NCBI RefSeq assembly: GCF_007828725.1
Contig: NZ_VIUW01000002.1
Span: forward strand, 434,001 to 498,000
DNA from: Marihabitans asiaticum
Lineage (GTDB): Bacteria; Actinomycetota; Actinomycetes; Actinomycetales; Dermatophilaceae
DNA length: 64,000 bases
Direction: 5' to 3'
Numbering within the stretch: position 1 is the first letter of the stretch; the number at the start of each line of letters is the position of its first letter. The translations under genes were made by a program, and so were the position numbers. Of this stretch, positions 24,108 to 32,587 are shown one piece after another. Below the pieces are notes generated by a model. That model made no database searches. It had not been told where the DNA came from and saw only the letters and a list, made by a program, of their open reading frames with translations.

Positions 24108-25844
24108 GTGGTTGACGCCCTGGCCCAGACTGGTCCCGCGCCTCGGTCGCGCGCCCTGGCCGGCCGGCAGGTGCGCACGATCGCAGGTGCGGTGGTCCTC
24201 GCCGTCGCGCTCTGGTGGTTATGGCGCACGGTCGACCTCTCCGCGGTGACCACGACCCTCGGAGCGCTCCTCCAGTCACCGCTGCCCGCGCTCGCCTCGC
24301 TGCTCGGCTACGCCGCAGCCTTCCTGCTGCGCTCGTGGGCATGGCACTTGCTGCAGCCGGTCGTGCCGCTAGGACAGGCCTGGGCGGCCGTGCACGTCAG
24401 CCTCGCCGGCAACCACCTGCTGCCGCTGCGCCTCGGCGAGGTCCTGCGGGTGACCAGCGCCGTCCGGCGCACCGAGGCGACGCTGCGCGAGACGAGCGCG
24501 GTGACCGTGAGCCTGCGGCTCGGCGACCTCCTCGCCCTGCTCGTCGTCGCCGCGATGGCGGCTCCCGTCGCGCTGGCCCGGGTGCTGCGCCCCGAGCTCG
24601 CAGTGCTCGCCGGCGTCGTCCTGCTCGCCGGGGTGGTCGCCGCCTGGGTCCTTCTGCGTCCGGCAGGGCAGACCCGTCAGCCCCGGCCGACGACCGTCGC
24701 GCTCGTGGTCGTGGCCACCGTCTCGGCCTGGCTGCTGGAGGCCGCCGTCCTCTTCGCGGTGGCCACCACCGCAGGTCTCGAGCTGGGTCTCGCCGACGCC
24801 GCCGGGGTCACCGCGGTGACCGTCCTCGCCCAGGCCGTCGCGATCACCCCGGGCGGTCTCGGCACCTACGAGGCCGTCGGCACCGCGGCCCTGGTCGCGC
24901 TCGGGCACCCCGCGCCCGAGGCCTTCGCGGTCGTCCTGACCACCCACGCGGTCAAGACCGCCTACAGCATCGTCCTCGGAGGAGCTGCCGTGCTTGCCCC
25001 CAGCCCCGGATACCTCGGCCGCCTCCGGCTGCCCGCCCGCCGCCCGGAGCGGCCGGCCGCGGACCCCCCTTCGCCCTTGGCGCCGGTCGTCGTCTTCATC
25101 CCCGCCTACGACGAGGAGGCGGTCATCGGCGGGGTTCTCGAGCGCATCCCGAGGCGGGTCGGCGGGCGCGAGGTGCAGGTGCTCGTCGTCGACGACGGGT
25201 CGCGAGACCGCACCGCGGCGATCGCGGCAGCGGCCGGCGCCACCGTGCTCTCCCAACCGCGCAACCTCGGGCTCGGAGCAGCCGTGCGGCGCGGCCTGCG
25301 CGAATCCGCGGCGCTGCGCCCCGCGGCCGGGGTCTACCTCGACGCCGATGACGAATACCGGCCCGAGGACATCGCCGCCGTCGTGGCACCGGTCCTTGAC
25401 GGCACGGCGGACTACGTCATCGGCAGCCGGTTCCGCGGTCACATCGAGCACATGCGAGCGCACCGGCGCGTGGGCAACCTTGCGCTCACCCGATGGGTGC
25501 GGTGGATGACCCGCGAGCCCGGGCTCACCGACGGTCAGAGCGGCTTCCGCGCCTTCTCCCCGGCGGCGCTGGAGGCCGGCGAGGTGATCCACGACTACAA
25601 CTACGCCCAGGTGCTCACCCTGGACCTGCTGGCAAAGGGGTTTCGCTACACCGAGGTGCCGATCGGCTACGCCTTCCGGACCACCGGGACCTCCTTCATC
25701 TCCCTCGGCCGCTACCTGCGCGCGGTGATCCCGGCCGTGCACCGTGAGCTCAACGACCGCGGCCCGGCCGTGCCCTCAGCGCCCGTCGGTCAGTCTTCGA
25801 CGACGTGGGAGCGGAATCCTTCGCGCGCCGTCGCCCAGCGCTGA
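24108..25844 (+). CDS. Fusion of LPG-synthase-like flippase domain and GT2 glycosyltransferase
   Basis: A 578-residue protein in two parts. Residues 1 to about 310 are a polytopic domain of the lysylphosphatidylglycerol synthase TM/AglD type, with AGNHLLPLRLGEVLR and ITPGGLGTYEAVG. Residues about 325 to 560 are a GT2 domain of the dolichol-phosphate mannose synthase group, with VVVFIPAYDEEAVIGGVLE, VVDDGSRDRT, the metal-binding YLDADDEY and DGQSGFRAFSP. The protein likely makes a polyprenyl-phosphate sugar and may also flip it. The GTG start abuts the iron box. The 3' end overlaps the convergent FAD gene by 55 bp. Confidence 0.8.
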   Translation: MVDALAQTGPAPRSRALAGRQVRTIAGAVVLAVALWWLWRTVDLSAVTTTLGALLQSPLPALASLLGYAAAFLLRSWAWHLLQPVVPLGQAWAAVHVSLAGNHLLPLRLGEVLRVTSAVRRTEATLRETSAVTVSLRLGDLLALLVVAAMAAPVALARVLRPELAVLAGVVLLAGVVAAWVLLRPAGQTRQPRPTTVALVVVATVSAWLLEAAVLFAVATTAGLELGLADAAGVTAVTVLAQAVAITPGGLGTYEAVGTAALVALGHPAPEAFAVVLTTHAVKTAYSIVLGGAAVLAPSPGYLGRLRLPARRPERPAADPPSPLAPVVVFIPAYDEEAVIGGVLERIPRRVGGREVQVLVVDDGSRDRTAAIAAAAGATVLSQPRNLGLGAAVRRGLRESAALRPAAGVYLDADDEYRPEDIAAVVAPVLDGTADYVIGSRFRGHIEHMRAHRRVGNLALTRWVRWMTREPGLTDGQSGFRAFSPAALEAGEVIHDYNYAQVLTLDLLAKGFRYTEVPIGYAFRTTGTSFISLGRYLRAVIPAVHRELNDRGPAVPSAPVGQSSTTWERNPSRAVAQR

Positions 25845-27286
25845 GGTTCCAGCCGCCCGTCCGGCCCGAGGCAGTCCACGACCGCCTGCGCCATGACCAA
25901 CGCGTGGTGGGTGTTGTCGTGGGCGAAGAGGCCGCCGCGACCGAGCGTCGTCACACCGACCAGCCCGCGCGCCCACGCCTCGACGGCGTCGAGGTGGGCG
26001 CCGTACCCGCGCAGGTACACGGGGTACACCGCGGAGAGGCGGCGCACGCTCACCGAGGAGGTGCGGATCGGGGGCAGGTCGTGATCGCGAAGCGCCTGCT
26101 CGACGAGGGCCTGCAGCTGCTCGTCGCTGCTCGACCACAGCTCGTCGCCGACCTCGCAGGGGATCTCGGCGCACACGACCGAGCGATCCGCCGGGTCCGC
26201 CGCGCTCTCGCGGTAGTTGGCGGGCTCGCTGATCCGGCTCACCGGGGTGCGTCGGGCGGGCAGGTAGTGGGCGTCGAAGGGGGTCCACCGGGCCGGTCGT
26301 CCGGCAGGGGGTTGCTCGGGACGGTGGGTGAGGTAGACGAGCACCATCGCGCGAGAGCGCAGCGACCTCGCGTGCTCGAGCACCTCCGGGGCGGGCGAAG
26401 GGGTGACCAGCCGCGGCAGCGCCGCGACCGGGATCGTCGAGAGCACGGTGGGCGTCTGCCAGCGCCGCCCGTCCGCGGCATCGACCAGGACCGGGTCGCC
26501 GTCCCTGATCGCGCTGACCTGCACGCCGTGGAGGATCTGCGCGCCGCACTCTCGAGCCGCCGTCTCCAGTGCTTCGACGATCTGGCCGAACCCTCGCCGC
26601 GGGTAGTAGAAGGTCGTCCCGCGCGGACCCGGCTCGCCCGCCCGCCGGCGGGTGGAGACCCGCGCCAGGCTGGTGCGCAGGAGGCGGGCCGCGACCTTCG
26701 GCACCGAGTCGGCGCTGACCCGCACCCGGGCCTGCTCGGGGTCAATCTCCTCGCCGGGGACGCCCCAGAGCTTCTCGGCGTACGGCCGGTACAGCTCGCC
26801 GTAGGCCGTGGGGCCGAGCGAGTTCGTCAGCGCCTCGGCATAGGACTGCGGGCCGGGCCGGCCCGATCCGGACCGACCGGTCGTTGCCGCTGCCACGGCC
26901 GCCGAGAGACCGACACCGACGGCGTCACGGGCTACCCGGGCCAGCCAGCCGGCGGGCATCCGGCGCGCCAGCTCGACCGGGCGAAGGGGGAAGTGCAGCC
27001 ACCGACCGTGCAGGTGGACCCGGCCGCGGCGTGGGCGCACCTGCAGGTCGTCTCCGAGCAGCTCGCGCAGCAGCGCGAGGACCGTCGGCGGGGTCGCGGG
27101 GTGCAGCCGATGGCTGCCCCGGTCCACGCGGACCCCGTCGATCCTCTCGCTGGCCGCCATCCCTCCCGAGCGGTCCTCGCGCTCGAGGACGAGCACGGTG
27201 CGACCCGCTCGCGCGGCGAGCAGCGCGGTCGCCAGGCCGGCGGGTCCGGCACCGACGACGACGAGGTCGTACCGCTCGCTCGTCAT
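25790..27286 (-). CDS. FAD-dependent oxidoreductase, protoporphyrinogen-oxidase/UDP-galactopyranose-mutase-like
   Basis: A 498-residue flavoprotein with an N-terminal FAD motif (DLVVVGAGPAGLATALLAARAGRTVLVLERED), then SGGMAASERIDGVRVDRGSHRLHP, PYAEKLWGVP and a C-terminal FAD contact region TLGRGGLFAHDNTHHAL. RGSHRLHP and YAEKLWG occur in sugar-mutase-like and HemY-like members of the amine oxidase superfamily. Among glycosyltransferase neighbours a sugar- or lipid-modifying role is more likely than haem synthesis, but this is inference. It diverges from efeO across a second iron box. Confidence 0.7.
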   Translation of the reverse strand: MTSERYDLVVVGAGPAGLATALLAARAGRTVLVLEREDRSGGMAASERIDGVRVDRGSHRLHPATPPTVLALLRELLGDDLQVRPRRGRVHLHGRWLHFPLRPVELARRMPAGWLARVARDAVGVGLSAAVAAATTGRSGSGRPGPQSYAEALTNSLGPTAYGELYRPYAEKLWGVPGEEIDPEQARVRVSADSVPKVAARLLRTSLARVSTRRRAGEPGPRGTTFYYPRRGFGQIVEALETAARECGAQILHGVQVSAIRDGDPVLVDAADGRRWQTPTVLSTIPVAALPRLVTPSPAPEVLEHARSLRSRAMVLVYLTHRPEQPPAGRPARWTPFDAHYLPARRTPVSRISEPANYRESAADPADRSVVCAEIPCEVGDELWSSSDEQLQALVEQALRDHDLPPIRTSSVSVRRLSAVYPVYLRGYGAHLDAVEAWARGLVGVTTLGRGGLFAHDNTHHALVMAQAVVDCLGPDGRLEPQRWATAREGFRSHVVED

Positions 27287-27317
27287 GGCCTACCCATCCA
27301 TCGCGGAACTCAAGTTG

Positions 27318-27336
27318 TAAGGTGAGCCTTACAGAA
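27318..27336. promoter_or_regulatory. IdeR/DtxR-type iron box upstream of efeO
   Basis: TAAGGTGAGCCTTACAGAA includes the near-perfect inverted repeat GTAAGG/CCTTAC and matches the DtxR core AGGTnAGCCT. It lies 26 bp before efeO and about 30 bp before the divergent FAD gene. Confidence 0.75.
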
Positions 27337-27361
27337 CTCGCTCGACCTCAAGGACCTCATC

Positions 27362-28345
27362 ATGGCACGCACCACCCGGGCCGCCGTGGCCCTCACCTTC
27401 GCCGCAGCGCTCGCCCTCACGGCATGCGGCAACGACGACGGGGGCCAGGTCACCAACCTCGGCAGCGAGACCGGCTCCGCCAGCGGCTCCGGCGCGGGAA
27501 GCGGATCTGGTTCCGGCAGCGGGTCCGGGCTCGGCTCGGACCTGCAGCAGGACACCGACAACGCCAAGGTGGCCGAGGCGGTCGAGCAGTACCAGGCATA
27601 CGTCCAGGAGCAGGCCGAGACGATGGCGACGGCGACGACCACCTTCACCGACGCGGTCCGCGCCGGTGATCTCAAGGCCGCGCAGCAGGCCTATGCGCCG
27701 AGCCGCGAGCCGTGGGAGCGGATCGAGCCGATCGCCGGTCTCATCGAGGAGCTCGACGGGCGGATGGACGCCCGGGTCGACGACTTCGAGAGCCCCACGG
27801 ACGAGGAGTTCACCGGCTGGCACCGCCTGGAGTACCTGCTCTTCGAGAAGGAGACCACCGACGGGGCGAAGAAGTTCGCCGACCAGCTCGACGAGGACGT
27901 CGCGACCCTGCAGGACAAGCTGGGCTCGCTGGAGATCCCGGCCGCCGCCGTCCCGGTCGGGGCGTCCGAGCTCATCGACGAGGTGAGCATGGGCAAGATC
28001 ACCGGCGAGGAGGACCGCTACTCCCAGACCGACCTGTGGGACCTCGGCGCCAACGTCGAGGGGTCGAAGAAGGCCTTCGACCTGCTCACGCCGGCGCTGA
28101 AGGAGGCCGACCCCGACCTCGCGTCCAAGATCACCGACCAGTTCGCCGAGGTCGAGGAGACCCTCGCGCCGCTGAAGGACGGCGACGGGTGGAAGCTGTA
28201 CTGCCTGGAGGGCGGGGAGTACAACACCCAGTGCGGTGACACGATCACCGTCGACACCACGACCAAGGACCAGCTACAGAGCCAGACCCAGGCGCTCGCC
28301 GAGAACCTGTCCCAGATGGCTGGTGCGCTCGGCCTGGAGAGCTGA
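27362..28345 (+). CDS. efeO: Iron uptake lipoprotein EfeO (M75 peptidase family)
   Basis: A 327-residue extracytoplasmic protein. The lipobox LTAC places the lipidated cysteine at C22, followed by a Gly/Ser linker (residues 35-60) that probably tethers the domain to the membrane. The M75/imelysin-type domain carries the WHRLEYLLF motif (HxxE metal site). EfeO binds iron for the EfeUOB system. ATG 27362 is preceded by AAGGA. The iron box upstream indicates repression by IdeR/DtxR. efeB follows after 7 bp. No efeU permease is present. Confidence 0.92.
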   Translation: MARTTRAAVALTFAAALALTACGNDDGGQVTNLGSETGSASGSGAGSGSGSGSGSGLGSDLQQDTDNAKVAEAVEQYQAYVQEQAETMATATTTFTDAVRAGDLKAAQQAYAPSREPWERIEPIAGLIEELDGRMDARVDDFESPTDEEFTGWHRLEYLLFEKETTDGAKKFADQLDEDVATLQDKLGSLEIPAAAVPVGASELIDEVSMGKITGEEDRYSQTDLWDLGANVEGSKKAFDLLTPALKEADPDLASKITDQFAEVEETLAPLKDGDGWKLYCLEGGEYNTQCGDTITVDTTTKDQLQSQTQALAENLSQMAGALGLES

Positions 28346-28352
28346 CCCGGTC

Positions 28353-29639
28353 GTGCCGGAGACCTCCAGCTCAGGGACGGGCAGACGCGCCGTCCTCGCC
28401 GCCGGTCTCGGGTCGCTCGGCGCTGCCGGCCTGGCCGGGGGTGTCGCTCTTGCCGGCCGCGATCAACCGGGAGCCGCGTCGGCGCAGGCCGCCGGGGCGG
28501 CCGGGGGTGACGCGTCCGCAGGTAGCGCCCGGGTCCCCTTCGCCGGGGCTCACCAGCAGGTGATCACCCACGACCCGGTCGCGGCCCGCGCCTCGATGAG
28601 CGCCTTCCGGGTCACCGCCCAGGACCGCGGCGAGCTCGCCGAGCTCTTCGAGATCCTCACGGCGACGATCGCCGACCTGCAGGCGGGGCGGCTGCCCGAC
28701 TCGCGGGACCCGTCCTTCCCGGCTCGGGAGACCGGCATCCTCGGCGCCGAGGTGCAGCCCGACCACCTCGGGATCGCGGTGTCGGTCGGCGCCAGCCTCT
28801 TCGACGAGCGCTTCGGGCTGGCCGACCGCAAGCCGAAGAACCTGGCGAAGATGCCCTTCCTCGCCAACGATCGGCTCGACCCGCAGCGCAGTCACGGCGA
28901 CCTCCTGCTGACCATCGAGGCCGACCACCCGGACACGATGCAGCACGCGCTGCGACAGATCATGCGGGCCGCGCGCGCCCACATGGTCATGGCCTGGACC
29001 ATCGAGGGCTACTCCCGCGGCACCGGTGGCGGGCACGGGTCGGGGCAGACCCCGCGCAACCTCATGGGCTTCAAGGACGGCACGAACAACCTCGACATGA
29101 CCGACGACCGGGTGATGGACGAGTTCGTCTGGGTGGGCGCCGACGACGGCGAGCCCGAGTGGGCGGTCGGCGGCAGCTATCACGTGGTGCGGGTGATCCG
29201 GATGTTCGTCGAGTTCTGGGATCGGACCCGGATCGTCGAGCAGGAGCAGATCTTCGGGCGGCACAAGGTCTCCGGTGCACCGCTGGGCAGCGAGGACGAG
29301 TTCGCCCCGATCAACCACTCCGCCGACCCCGACGGCGAGACCATCCCCCTGGACTCGCACATCCGCCTGGCGACGCCGCAGACCCCGGACGCCAGCGGCG
29401 ACGTGATCCTGCGCCGCGGCTTCTCCTACACCCGTGGGGTGGACGGCTCCGGTCAGCTCGACCAGGGCCTGGCGTTCGTCTCCTTCCAGCGCCGCCTGGA
29501 GCAGTTCCTCAACATCCAGGCCCGCCTGGACGGCGAGCCGCTCGAGGAGTACATCCTCCCCGAGGGTGGGGGGTTCTTCTTCGCCCTCCCCGGGGTCGAG
29601 GACGAGGGCACCTCCCTCGGCGCCCGCCTCCTCGCCTAA
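28353..29639 (+). CDS. efeB: Deferrochelatase/dye-decolourising peroxidase EfeB
   Basis: A 428-residue Dyp-type peroxidase with a twin-arginine signal (GRRAVLAAGLGSLGAAG) that exports the folded haem protein. The family motif GxxDG appears as MGFKDGTNN, and the C-terminal haem pocket region reads FVSFQRRLEQFLNIQ. EfeB oxidises ferrous iron or removes iron from haem in the EfeUOB system. GTG 28353 is chosen because it begins just before the Tat signal. Repeats and a terminator follow. Confidence 0.9.
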   Translation: MPETSSSGTGRRAVLAAGLGSLGAAGLAGGVALAGRDQPGAASAQAAGAAGGDASAGSARVPFAGAHQQVITHDPVAARASMSAFRVTAQDRGELAELFEILTATIADLQAGRLPDSRDPSFPARETGILGAEVQPDHLGIAVSVGASLFDERFGLADRKPKNLAKMPFLANDRLDPQRSHGDLLLTIEADHPDTMQHALRQIMRAARAHMVMAWTIEGYSRGTGGGHGSGQTPRNLMGFKDGTNNLDMTDDRVMDEFVWVGADDGEPEWAVGGSYHVVRVIRMFVEFWDRTRIVEQEQIFGRHKVSGAPLGSEDEFAPINHSADPDGETIPLDSHIRLATPQTPDASGDVILRRGFSYTRGVDGSGQLDQGLAFVSFQRRLEQFLNIQARLDGEPLEEYILPEGGGFFFALPGVEDEGTSLGARLLA

Positions 29640-29780
29640 CCCCTTCGCAGGTCCCCGGGGAACCTCAGACCGACGGTCACCCCTTCGCCCCACCTTTCGC
29701 AGATCCCCGGGGAACCTCAGACCAACGGTTGCCCTCTCCGCGCCATCCCTCTTGCAGATCCCCGGGGAACTGCGAAGGGG
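29640..29780 (-). repeat. Three reversed copies of the CCCCGGGG intergenic element
   Basis: Copies at 29640-29677, 29694-29729 and 29751-29780 share AGATCCCCGGGGAACCTCAG (the first with AGGT, the last truncated). They are the reverse of the two copies at 21.6 kb. The GCGAAGGGG word accompanies several of them. Confidence 0.9.
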
Positions 29781-29809
29781 GCCGAGCAGCGTCGCTGCTC
29801 GGCCCCCTT
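29775..29809. terminator. Perfect 16-bp hairpin between efeB and the subtilase
   Basis: AAGGGGGCCGAGCAGC pairs with GCTGCTCGGCCCCCTT around GTC. It lies between two converging genes and includes part of the GCGAAGGGG word. Confidence 0.8.
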
Positions 29810-29842
29810 GGCGTCCGGTTGTGTCAGGTCGACGACGAGAGA

Positions 29843-31645
29843 TCAGCGGCGGGAGGTCACCGCCTTCAGTGCGTTGACGATGCCGTCGCCGTAGAAGCCG
29901 TTGAAGCCCGGCTTGGACACGCACTCGGCGGTGAACTCCTCGCTACGACCCTCACGGACGTAGCTCTGGAAGCCACCCTCGGGGCACGGCTGGTCGACCG
30001 CAGACTTCTTCAGCACGTACTCCACCTCGCGGGCGTCGGCGCTGAAGCGCTTGCCGCCCCCTCGGCCACGATCGCTGACGATGAGAGCCGCGACACCGGA
30101 AGCGTGCGGGGCGGCCATCGACGTGCCCTGCAGGTACTGGTAGTAGCCGCATCGCTCGGCCCCTCGAGCCACGGGCCGACGCGAGCACTCCTTGATCACC
30201 CCGAGCGCCTCGCCCAGCTCGGTGATGTTGCCGTCCTCGTCGACCTGACCCTCGGCCTGCAGCACGCCTCGGGGCGCCGCGGAGAGGATGAGGTTCTCGT
30301 TCGTGCGGTAGCTCTCGGTGCCGAAGCCGTCGCGGTACCAGCCACCGGGGGCCGCCACCTCGATCTCGTCCGAGTAGAGGTCAGTGGTCCAGTTCGAGAA
30401 GTCCGACTTGGTCTTGGTCGGACCGACCGAGGAGACCCCGATGACGTGCGGGCCCTCGACCGGGAGGTCGAAGCACGTGGCGTTGTCGATCGTGCGCGGG
30501 TGCGCAACCCCTTCGGGGAAGTTGGGGCTCGAGGTGTCGGTACGCGGTTTGGCGAGGTCCTCGTGCCCGTTGCCCAGCGCGCCGACCAGGGTGACATCTC
30601 GGCGGTGCGCGTAGTCGAGCACCCGCTCCATCGTCTCGATCGTCACGTCCTGCTGGGCGGCCTGCTCCGGGTTGTCCTCCGGGGCACCGCCTCGGCAGTT
30701 GAACGCCCACGGGTCGACGTAGAAGCTCATGTTGACCACGTCGACGCCCTTGTCCGCCGCCCAGGTGAGGGAGTCTGCGACCGAGCTGAGGAAGAAGTAC
30801 CCACTGTCCTGACCAGCGCGGATGTTCGCCAGCTGCACCCCGGGCGCGATCCCGGACATGCCGAAACCGTTCTGTGCCGCAGCGATGGTGCCGGCGACGT
30901 GGGTACCGTGACCGTTCTCGTCGACCGTCGCCGGGTCGAGGCACCCGTCGTACTCGCAGTCACCGTCGATCATCGGGATGTCGCGGGCGAAGTTGCGCGA
31001 GAGCTTGTGGTTGAAGTTGCCGGCGATGTCGGGGTGGGTGGCGTCCACGCCGGTGTCGATGACACCGACGACGACCTTCTTCTTGCCGTCCTCGTGCTTG
31101 CGAGCCTGGAAGGCCTGGAGCATCTCGTGGCCCCACAGCATCGAGTCCAGCGGGTCGGTCTTGACCTTCTTGCCGCGCTTGTCCCGCGAGTCGCCCTTCT
31201 TCGCCGTCTTCCGACGGGCCTCGTCGGCGGTGCGCTTCTTGGTCTCGGAGACCTCGTGGTGCTCCTTCTCGACGTCCTGGGCCGGCGCCGCCATCCGGGG
31301 CGAGCGGCCCACTGCGATCTCTGCTGCGGCGGTGCGCACCCCCTCGATACCGCGGGCCTTCTTCGCGAATCCGGCGTCAGAGGTGGAGACCGTGACCAGG
31401 CCAATGTGCTCGTTCACCGAGGTGACCTTCCCGCCCTTCGCCTTGACGTCGGCCACGACCTCGTCGAGGTCGGCGCCCTTGTCTGCCAGGACAACGACAT
31501 CTCCGCTGCCGGTCGGACCGGTGGCCGGCTTGATCGTGACGTCACCGGAGGTGGCGGTAGTACCGGCCTGTGCCGTGGTGGCGACGAGGCCGGTCGAAGC
31601 GATGGCAACGGCCCCCAGGCCGGCCATGAGAGAGGTGTGACGCAT
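29843..31645 (-). CDS. Secreted subtilisin-like serine protease (S8)
   Basis: A 600-residue S8 protease. Signal peptide about 1-28 (AQAG cleavage region), an I9-like propeptide region to about 120, a Lys/Arg-rich segment (130-165) and the catalytic domain with D197 (GVIDTGVD), H246 (NGHGTHVAG) and S509 (QGTSMAAPH). The start is ATG 31645 with a GGGAA site upstream; the open frame to 31687 is not needed. Paired cysteines in the catalytic domain suggest disulfides. The gene ends with a hairpin shared with efeB and has no obvious operon partner. Confidence 0.92.
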   Translation of the reverse strand: MRHTSLMAGLGAVAIASTGLVATTAQAGTTATSGDVTIKPATGPTGSGDVVVLADKGADLDEVVADVKAKGGKVTSVNEHIGLVTVSTSDAGFAKKARGIEGVRTAAAEIAVGRSPRMAAPAQDVEKEHHEVSETKKRTADEARRKTAKKGDSRDKRGKKVKTDPLDSMLWGHEMLQAFQARKHEDGKKKVVVGVIDTGVDATHPDIAGNFNHKLSRNFARDIPMIDGDCEYDGCLDPATVDENGHGTHVAGTIAAAQNGFGMSGIAPGVQLANIRAGQDSGYFFLSSVADSLTWAADKGVDVVNMSFYVDPWAFNCRGGAPEDNPEQAAQQDVTIETMERVLDYAHRRDVTLVGALGNGHEDLAKPRTDTSSPNFPEGVAHPRTIDNATCFDLPVEGPHVIGVSSVGPTKTKSDFSNWTTDLYSDEIEVAAPGGWYRDGFGTESYRTNENLILSAAPRGVLQAEGQVDEDGNITELGEALGVIKECSRRPVARGAERCGYYQYLQGTSMAAPHASGVAALIVSDRGRGGGKRFSADAREVEYVLKKSAVDQPCPEGGFQSYVREGRSEEFTAECVSKPGFNGFYGDGIVNALKAVTSRR

Positions 31646-31762
31646 CGGGGTTCCCTTCGGCGATGGAGGCGCCGCTGCAGCGCCCACGGCTCAACCTAGA
31701 GCGCCGCGACGTGACTCAGGTCACGTTTTCGTCCGGACTTGGTCAAGAACCGACAAGCCGCT

Positions 31763-32566
31763 TCACGAGCGGCTGCGCAGCGCGCGCTGCAGCAGGGCGT
31801 CGAAGATCGAGGCCACCTGACGCCCACCGGGATCCTTCAGCCGATGCACCGGCGCGAAGGCACCCTGCGCGCGCTGTACCGCGGTCCGCTCGGGGATCTC
31901 GCCGACCATGACCAGCGGCCCGAAGAGGGAGCGCAGCTCCTCGACCCGGTAGCTGTGCTCGGCGAGGTGGCCGCGCACACGGTTGACGAGGATCCCCAGC
32001 GGCTGCACCGGCACCTTGAGCGTGCTGCGTACGTCGTGCACCGCTCGCAGCGCCCGGTCGGCAGCCGCGATGGCGAAGACCCCCGGCTCGGTGACGACGA
32101 CGACGCGGTCGGCTGCCGCCAGGCCCATCCGGGTCAGCCCGCCGAGCGACGGCGGGCAGTCGATGACGACCAGGTCGTAGCGGTCCTCCTTGGCCACCTT
32201 GGCCAGGACGGTGCGAAGGGAGAGCAGCCGCCGGCTGGAGAGGTCGGTCCGGTCGTGCTGGGCGATCTGCTCGCCACCGACGGCCACGTCGATCACGGAG
32301 GCGGGCTCACCCCCTTCGCCCTCGTCGGTCCACCGGCTCGGCACGGTGCAAGCCTGCAGATGACGACGTCGCGGGTCGTCGACCACCTTCGCCAGGGTCG
32401 AGGGGATCTCCCCGGCCGCGTCGAGACCGGCGGTGGCGTCGCCCTGCGGGTCCAGGTCGAGGACGAGGACCCGCAGGCCTGCGGTGAGCGCCGCGGAGGT
32501 CAGACCGAGGGTCACCGTGGTCTTGCCGACGCCACCCTTGAGGCTGCAGACGGCGACCGCGATCAT
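31763..32566 (-). CDS. ParA/MinD-family ATPase
   Basis: A 267-residue P-loop ATPase with deviant Walker A KGGVGKTT near the N-terminus, LVLDLDPQGDATAG and VVIDCPPSLGGL. Members position plasmids, chromosomes or protein complexes. No parB or parS-like array is nearby, so it is probably an orphan ParA rather than the chromosomal partition protein. It lies 21 bp downstream of the acyl-CoA dehydrogenase gene on the same strand. Confidence 0.85.
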   Translation of the reverse strand: MIAVAVCSLKGGVGKTTVTLGLTSAALTAGLRVLVLDLDPQGDATAGLDAAGEIPSTLAKVVDDPRRRHLQACTVPSRWTDEGEGGEPASVIDVAVGGEQIAQHDRTDLSSRRLLSLRTVLAKVAKEDRYDLVVIDCPPSLGGLTRMGLAAADRVVVVTEPGVFAIAAADRALRAVHDVRSTLKVPVQPLGILVNRVRGHLAEHSYRVEELRSLFGPLVMVGEIPERTAVQRAQGAFAPVHRLKDPGGRQVASIFDALLQRALRSRS

Positions 32567-32587
32567 GCCGGTCAGCCTATCGGTGGG

